Shown here in pieces: positions 59,366 through 64,000 of a stretch of DNA of 64,000 nt. Position numbers and translations under genes: made by a program. Below the pieces are notes generated by a model that ran no database searches, was not told the DNA's origin, and saw only the letters and a list, made by a program, of their open reading frames with translations. Origin of the DNA: JANNVZ01 sp031418455 (GTDB lineage Bacteria; Bacteroidota; Bacteroidia; Flavobacteriales_D; Sanyastnellaceae); contig JANOXJ010000074.1 in assembly GCA_031418455.1 (NCBI GenBank), forward strand, positions 1 through 64,000, in the 5' to 3' direction. How positions within the stretch are numbered: position 1 is the stretch's first letter; each line of letters starts with the position of its first letter.

Positions 59366-60988
59366 ATGAATTCCTTACGAAGCACAGCACTGATTTTGCT
59401 ACTCGGCATCAGCTATTTACACATACAGGCACAACCAGAAAATTCAGGTTCGAGTGTGATGGACCAGGCACTAATAGCCCCTCGCATATTGGCCGCGCGC
59501 CACGAGTTTAATGACAATAATATGCGTGGTGCACTAACCATCTACCGTGAGGTATTGGAGGCCGACCCTTCCAATTCGCAAGCACTATATGGCACAGCAG
59601 AATGTCATTATTACTTAAAAAAATACAAATTGGCTGAAGAATATTTGGACAAGGCAGTGGCAGCCAATGCAGCTGTAAATAGCGAAACAAATCTGTTTTA
59701 TGGACAGATATACCACCGCACAGCTAATCTTGATAAAGCCATTAGCTATTTTGAAAAATACCTCTTGGAAGAGCGACCAAAAAGTTATGGCTATTCATTG
59801 GCCAATGAATATTTAGCACAATGCAAATTTGCCAAAGAAATGATGGCGCAGCCGGTGAATGTAAAAATAGAAAACCTTGGCGAGGACATTAATTCCAGGT
59901 TTGATGACTATACACCTAGCATAACTGCTGACGGTAAAATGATGGTATTTACATCGCGCAGAAGCGATACCAAAGGAGGCGCCATAGATGAATCTGGCGA
60001 CTACAAATTTTTTGAAGATATATACTACACCAGTTATGACGAGGCCACTAAAAAATGGAGCAAGGCTATAGGTGTGCCGGGCGATTTAAATACAGATACC
60101 TACGATGCTGTGCTGAGCGTAGTGCCCAATGGAACTGGCATGTATGTGTACAAGAACACAGTAACTACCACAGGCGATATTTACTATTCAGAATTTAATA
60201 AAGAAGCGAATATCTGGAGTACAGCTACAAAACTTCAGCGCCCTATCAACACAAGTTATTTTGAAGGCTCAGTAAGTATTACTGCCGATGGAAATACAAT
60301 TTATTTCATAAGCGAAAGACCAGAAGGAAAAGGACAAGGAGACATATATGTGTCTACTAAGAAAAACGGGCAATGGTCGTCACCGGTAAACATAGGTGAT
60401 GTGCTAAACACCACAGAAGATGAAAAATTTGTGTTCATACACCCCAATGGAAAAACGCTCTACTTCTCCAGCAACGGACACCAAAGTATGGGTAGTTATG
60501 ACATTTTCAAAACTGAATTTATAAATGGAGCTTGGGGCGTGCCGGTAAATTTAGGATACCCTATTAATACAGTAAATGAAGAATCTACCTTCTCGCTTAC
60601 TAACGACAATAAATCTATGTACATAGCTGCTGAGTACGACAACAGCCTGGGCGAACGTGACCTGTATAAAATAGATGTAAGCAACTACACGCTTGTAGCG
60701 CAAGGCTATGACAAAAGCATGTTTGGTCAAATACTATGCACTGTGCAAAACACGAATAACGGTAAGGGCATAAAAGGAGCTAAGGTGAAAATACTTAATG
60801 CAGCTACGGGAAAATTAGTAACTACTGCAGAGACTGATAAAACAGGTGTTGCGAAAATAAATGTGCCCGGTAATTTTAAATATCGTGTAGAAGTAACAGT
60901 AATAGGCGCAGAGCCACAAACGGTAGAAGTGGATTTGAAAATTGCAGAAAACGGAGAGACAATTAAAAAGGTTGATCTGAAATTTTAA
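59366..60988 (+). CDS. PorE-like TPR/PD40 exported protein without OmpA domain
   Basis: A 540-residue exported protein: signal peptide (about 1-22), TPR helices (about 40-160; DPSNSQALYGTAECHYYLKK), a PD40/WD40-like propeller (about 170-445; TPSITADGKMMVFTSRRSD, NPNGKTLYFSSNG-type blades) and a carboxypeptidase-regulatory-like domain (about 460-540; GKGIKGAKVKILNAATG). The order is that of T9SS protein PorE, which also ends in an OmpA domain. Here the protein stops before it. A role at the T9SS or cell envelope is possible but not proven. A promoter box and a terminator bound the gene. Confidence 0.82.
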   Translation: MNSLRSTALILLLGISYLHIQAQPENSGSSVMDQALIAPRILAARHEFNDNNMRGALTIYREVLEADPSNSQALYGTAECHYYLKKYKLAEEYLDKAVAANAAVNSETNLFYGQIYHRTANLDKAISYFEKYLLEERPKSYGYSLANEYLAQCKFAKEMMAQPVNVKIENLGEDINSRFDDYTPSITADGKMMVFTSRRSDTKGGAIDESGDYKFFEDIYYTSYDEATKKWSKAIGVPGDLNTDTYDAVLSVVPNGTGMYVYKNTVTTTGDIYYSEFNKEANIWSTATKLQRPINTSYFEGSVSITADGNTIYFISERPEGKGQGDIYVSTKKNGQWSSPVNIGDVLNTTEDEKFVFIHPNGKTLYFSSNGHQSMGSYDIFKTEFINGAWGVPVNLGYPINTVNEESTFSLTNDNKSMYIAAEYDNSLGERDLYKIDVSNYTLVAQGYDKSMFGQILCTVQNTNNGKGIKGAKVKILNAATGKLVTTAETDKTGVAKINVPGNFKYRVEVTVIGAEPQTVEVDLKIAENGETIKKVDLKF

Positions 60989-61081
60989 AATCAATCAATA
61001 AGTACAAATAGCTTAATCGATATAAAAATAATTGGCAAATAACCATTGCCCCCATTCGAATTCTATATTAAATAATCAAAT

Positions 61082-61111
61082 AAAAAAGGGCGCCTAAGGC
61101 GCCCTTTTTTT
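61082..61111. terminator. Bidirectional terminator between PorE-like and beta-mannosidase genes
   Basis: AAAAAAGGGCGCC (from 61082) and GGCGCCCTTTTTT (to about 61110) form a strong perfect stem with a three-base TAA loop. It lies between convergent genes. Confidence 0.9.
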
Positions 61112-61127
61112 TCATCTCACTTTTAAA

Positions 61128-63539
61128 TTACTTTTTATCTAGGTCTATAAATTCAAAACTCACCTTTTTGCGAACTGCTTTTTTCGCTTTATCTTCCACT
61201 GTAGTTTCGGTCCTTTCCGGAATCATAAGTTTGGAGTTAGCGAAAGAGAGTTTCTGCACTCTGTCGTAGTTTTTATGACTCACTAGCCCCACAATATTCA
61301 CGCGGATAGTTTTATTATCGGTAGATTCTTTGCCGAGTACTTTAGCCAAATCAACCGTGTGCACTACTTGCGCACCCTGAGCTAGCATCACTTCCACAGG
61401 TTCTGAAGTATATAAAACTTTTCCATCCAAATCCTCGATGGTGTAGGTCAATGTACCCTGTTCGTCCTTAATGTAATTATCGCTAATCCAATAAATTTTT
61501 ACATCACGATTGTCCACTTCGCACGAGATTAGTTGCGGTGCATATAGCAACGTTAAATATTCGTGCAGCAGTTTCTTATTGCCTTTGTAATCTATGCCAG
61601 CCCATGAAAAAGAAGGCCATACATCGTTCAGCTGCCAATACATAGTGCCCATGCACCTTCCCATGTTTCTGCGCTCTGCTTCTATGCCCAGCCCTATTCC
61701 TTCTGCTTGCACCACTTGAGTAATACGCGCATATTTTTCTAAATTATAGTGCGGCACATTGGGGTACCAATTGCCCATGTATTTATCCATTAGCTTAAAA
61801 CCTCTGTTGTGCTTTTGATGTTGCGCCATGCCAGCGTCATCGTAAGAAAGATTTGGACCCACCATCATTTCACCCACTACCGACATACTTGGAAACGACT
61901 GCATACCAAACTCGCTCATAAAGCGTGGTATTTTATTCATAAGCACCTCAAAAGGCTCCTCATCGTGCCACACCCCCCAATAATGCGAATCGCCTTCGTT
62001 CAAACTTCGTGCATCACCTCTTCCAAAAAGTGGCGATGACTCCCAATAATCTAAATTAGTATTTTTCTTAACCGCTTTGCCGAGCGTTAAATCAAACACA
62101 TCTTTGTATGCGCGCCAAAGTTGATTCTTAGTTTTCTCGCTTAGCCCTTGCTGCCATCCCCATCTTTCCCAGCCCTCGGCATTTTCATTATTGCCACACC
62201 AAAGCGCCATGCTAGGGTGATTGCGTAATCGTATGGTTTGCTCATCGGCTTCTGCTATAATATTTGTGACAAACAAACTATCAGCTGGGTACATACTGCA
62301 AGCAAACATAAAATCTTGCCACACCATTATTCCCATCTCATCGCACAGTTCATAAAACTTATCGTCTTCATAAACACCACCTCCCCACACACGCAGCATA
62401 TTAAAATTAGCATCCTTGCAGCTTTGCAATAGCTTGCGATAATCGTCAGTGGTAGCAGCTCCTGGGAAATATTTTGCAGGTATATAATTGGCTCCTTTTA
62501 TAAATACCGGCAACCCATTTAGTTTAAAATAAAACGACTCACCAATAGAATCTTTTTCTGTTACAAGTTCTATAGTTCTAAAACCCGTTTTGACAGATTT
62601 AGTATCTATTACACTTTCCCCACGTACCAGCCAGGCATTGAATTTATAAAGGCTTGCATTGCCCTGCCCATTGCACCACCAAAGAAAAGGAAATTGAAGT
62701 TCCAAAGGCAACTCTACCAGGTTCATACCTTTTTTTAGTTGAATATTGGTGCTCCAAGTATCGCCTGTACGTTCCATTTCAAACACCACACGCGCAGCCT
62801 CCTCTTTTAAAGAATGAATAGTAAATGTAGTTTTAATACTGGCTGCTTTATTGGAAACAGATTTTTGTTCTATGTATATATCAGTAAACCTGGCTTCATC
62901 ATAGGCCAATATCTCTATAGGTTTTGTAATACCACATGTAATTAGTTTAGGCCCCCAGTCCCAACCAAAATGAAATTGAGGTTTTCTTGAAATAGCTCTA
63001 ATACCTTCGCCAGGCAATGGATACGACAACTCAGTCAAACGCTTTTCACCAACAATCAATGGAGAGGTAAAAACTATTTTTAGAATATTGCCCTTTCGTT
63101 TTGCTGCCGGTTTTATATCCACCTCCCACGTTCTAAAAGCATTATCTGCATCTATAAGCAACTTATCATTCAAGTATACTTTTGCATACGTATCCAATCC
63201 GTTGAAGCGCAAGCGCAACACTTCCATTTTAAAAACTGGTTCTTGTATTTCAAAAGGTTCGCTTTTATAAATCCAATTTTTATCGGCAACCCATTGGCAA
63301 TCTTTTTCGTTAGTGCCAAGAAAAGGATCTTTAATAATGCCACCAGCCATTAAATCCGTATGAACACACCCTGGCACTTTTGCGGCATGCCACTCGGTGG
63401 ATTTATCCTCCTGTGCAAATGTCCATGTGGCATAAATATCTTGCAGCACCACAGTACCAGTGCCTATAGGCAAGTCTTGAGCAGAAAGTGGATTTGCAAT
63501 TTGCATAAGGACGACAAAAATTAATATTACTGACTTCAT
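61128..63539 (-). CDS. Beta-mannosidase-like glycoside hydrolase (GH2)
   Basis: An 803-residue exported GH2 enzyme with a signal peptide (1-20). The sandwich domain carries WHAAKVPGCVHTDLMAGG (about 50-67), then the TIM barrel with ANYIPAKYFPG and RVWGGGVYEDDKFYELCDE. Catalytic residues are placed as acid/base Glu452 in WCGNNENAEGW and nucleophile Glu543 in FMSEFGMQSFP. The family hydrolyses beta-mannosides from mannans or glycans; mannoglucosidase activity is an alternative. No neighbouring SusC/SusD pair is in the window, so it is not in a classic polysaccharide-utilization locus. Confidence 0.88.
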   Translation of the reverse strand: MKSVILIFVVLMQIANPLSAQDLPIGTGTVVLQDIYATWTFAQEDKSTEWHAAKVPGCVHTDLMAGGIIKDPFLGTNEKDCQWVADKNWIYKSEPFEIQEPVFKMEVLRLRFNGLDTYAKVYLNDKLLIDADNAFRTWEVDIKPAAKRKGNILKIVFTSPLIVGEKRLTELSYPLPGEGIRAISRKPQFHFGWDWGPKLITCGITKPIEILAYDEARFTDIYIEQKSVSNKAASIKTTFTIHSLKEEAARVVFEMERTGDTWSTNIQLKKGMNLVELPLELQFPFLWWCNGQGNASLYKFNAWLVRGESVIDTKSVKTGFRTIELVTEKDSIGESFYFKLNGLPVFIKGANYIPAKYFPGAATTDDYRKLLQSCKDANFNMLRVWGGGVYEDDKFYELCDEMGIMVWQDFMFACSMYPADSLFVTNIIAEADEQTIRLRNHPSMALWCGNNENAEGWERWGWQQGLSEKTKNQLWRAYKDVFDLTLGKAVKKNTNLDYWESSPLFGRGDARSLNEGDSHYWGVWHDEEPFEVLMNKIPRFMSEFGMQSFPSMSVVGEMMVGPNLSYDDAGMAQHQKHNRGFKLMDKYMGNWYPNVPHYNLEKYARITQVVQAEGIGLGIEAERRNMGRCMGTMYWQLNDVWPSFSWAGIDYKGNKKLLHEYLTLLYAPQLISCEVDNRDVKIYWISDNYIKDEQGTLTYTIEDLDGKVLYTSEPVEVMLAQGAQVVHTVDLAKVLGKESTDNKTIRVNIVGLVSHKNYDRVQKLSFANSKLMIPERTETTVEDKAKKAVRKKVSFEFIDLDKK

Positions 63540-63653
63540 ACTATTTACTTATAAAAGTTACCTGAACTATGACGCTAATATTCCAATATTCCATAATTCA
63601 TTCCAAAATTTTTACAAGAACCACTACCACCTTGAATCACAGGCCAAATCTGC

Positions 63654-64000
63654 TCAGGCGTTAGCTCTACTTTTATGAAAATCATTGAGAAAAACCCAAA
63701 ATCTATGGGCAATTAAATCTCTTGTAAAATTCTCCTTCACATATTCAAATCCATTTTGCCCCATGGCAGACAAGGCTTTTGGGTCATTATAAAAACTCAG
63801 CACTTTCTTAGCTAAATCTCCATCATTTTCAGGTTCAAAGCACAAGCCTGCCTCGCCCCGGTCTATAAAAAGCTCTTTGGCCTCACCTTCCACTCCCAGC
63901 AGCAAAGGTTTTTTCATGGCTAAATTTTCAAATATTTTAGAAGGAATAGCTCCTTTGAACAAGTCCAATTTTTTCAGAGGAATTACAGCCACATCAATGG
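63654..64000 (-). CDS. C-terminal part of a GT-B glycosyltransferase (5' end outside window)
   Basis: The frame stays open to the right edge, so the gene is cut by the window; a GTG at 63992 is not the true start, since the sequence continues as IDVAVIPL, a usual glycosyltransferase block. The visible part has GAIPSKIFENLAMKKPLLLG and GLCFEPENDGDLAKKVL, the donor-binding C-terminal domain of family 4 enzymes. It would transfer a sugar from a nucleotide sugar; acceptor unknown. The last 112 residues are intact. Confidence 0.8.
   Translation of the reverse strand, partial: IDVAVIPLKKLDLFKGAIPSKIFENLAMKKPLLLGVEGEAKELFIDRGEAGLCFEPENDGDLAKKVLSFYNDPKALSAMGQNGFEYVKENFTRDLIAHRFWVFLNDFHKSRANA

Noticed and set aside
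61128..63539. Polysaccharide-utilization locus around the beta-mannosidase
   Set aside because: No SusC/SusD pair, sensor regulator or second glycoside hydrolase lies next to it.

Overview
The window is a chromosomal segment of a member of the Bacteroidota. The evidence is direct: an LpxC-FabZ fusion, a DAHP synthase-chorismate mutase fusion, a lipidated TamA-like barrel (TamL), secreted proteins ending in type A and type B type IX secretion (T9SS) sorting domains, a PorE-like TPR/PD40 protein, TAnnTTTG promoter boxes and no obvious Shine-Dalgarno use. No phage, plasmid, CRISPR, rRNA or transposase gene is visible. The genus cannot be told from the sequence alone.

Layout. 1-3373: a partial gene, a TrmH-family RNA methyltransferase and divergent TamL. 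3543-14604: a tight ten-gene plus-strand operon with a lipid/isoprenoid theme: HMG-CoA reductase, UbiA-type prenyltransferase, rifampin-phosphotransferase-like ATP/PEP enzyme, CdsA-type cytidylyltransferase, CDP-alcohol phosphatidyltransferase, BtaA-like (DUF3419) aminocarboxypropyltransferase, CTP-dependent lipid-alcohol kinase, GNAT-like acyltransferase, membrane-anchored SRPBCC protein and acyl-AMP ligase. 14739-24828: MuiA-like protein, glycosyltransferase with a small lipoprotein and a TPR gene, a second UbiA enzyme of the DGGGP-synthase type, RecN, alanine dehydrogenase, a His-rich membrane peptide, a thioesterase and a lipid kinase. 24962-30218: aminotransferase, heptose-7-phosphate kinase-like gene, outer-membrane protein, then LpxC-FabZ and LpxA. 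30480-36573: UPF1-like helicase, a T9SS type B adhesin-like protein, a GNAT protein. 36703-37031: tRNA-Lys and tRNA-Leu. 37217-48655: two outer-membrane barrels, DAHP synthase-chorismate mutase, a FAH-family protein, two OmpA-like paralogues next to hemE, a MOSC protein, holA and valS. 49057-54954: a 1965-residue T9SS repeat protein. 55394-64000: M42 peptidase, MnmD, Nudix hydrolase, MurQ, PorE-like protein, beta-mannosidase and a truncated glycosyltransferase.

How genes work together. The 3543-14604 operon is the best candidate for an undescribed system. It contains, in one transcript, an isoprenoid supply step, alcohol phosphorylation, CDP activation, head-group transfer, an S-adenosylmethionine-dependent amino-acid head-group enzyme, and acyl activation and transfer. 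That is a plausible complete route to an unusual membrane lipid, but the product cannot be read from sequence. A second point of interest is a small family of structured, MITE-like repeats (30299-30465, 48795-48945 and a fragment at 57742-57797) whose stems are kept while their sequence changes.
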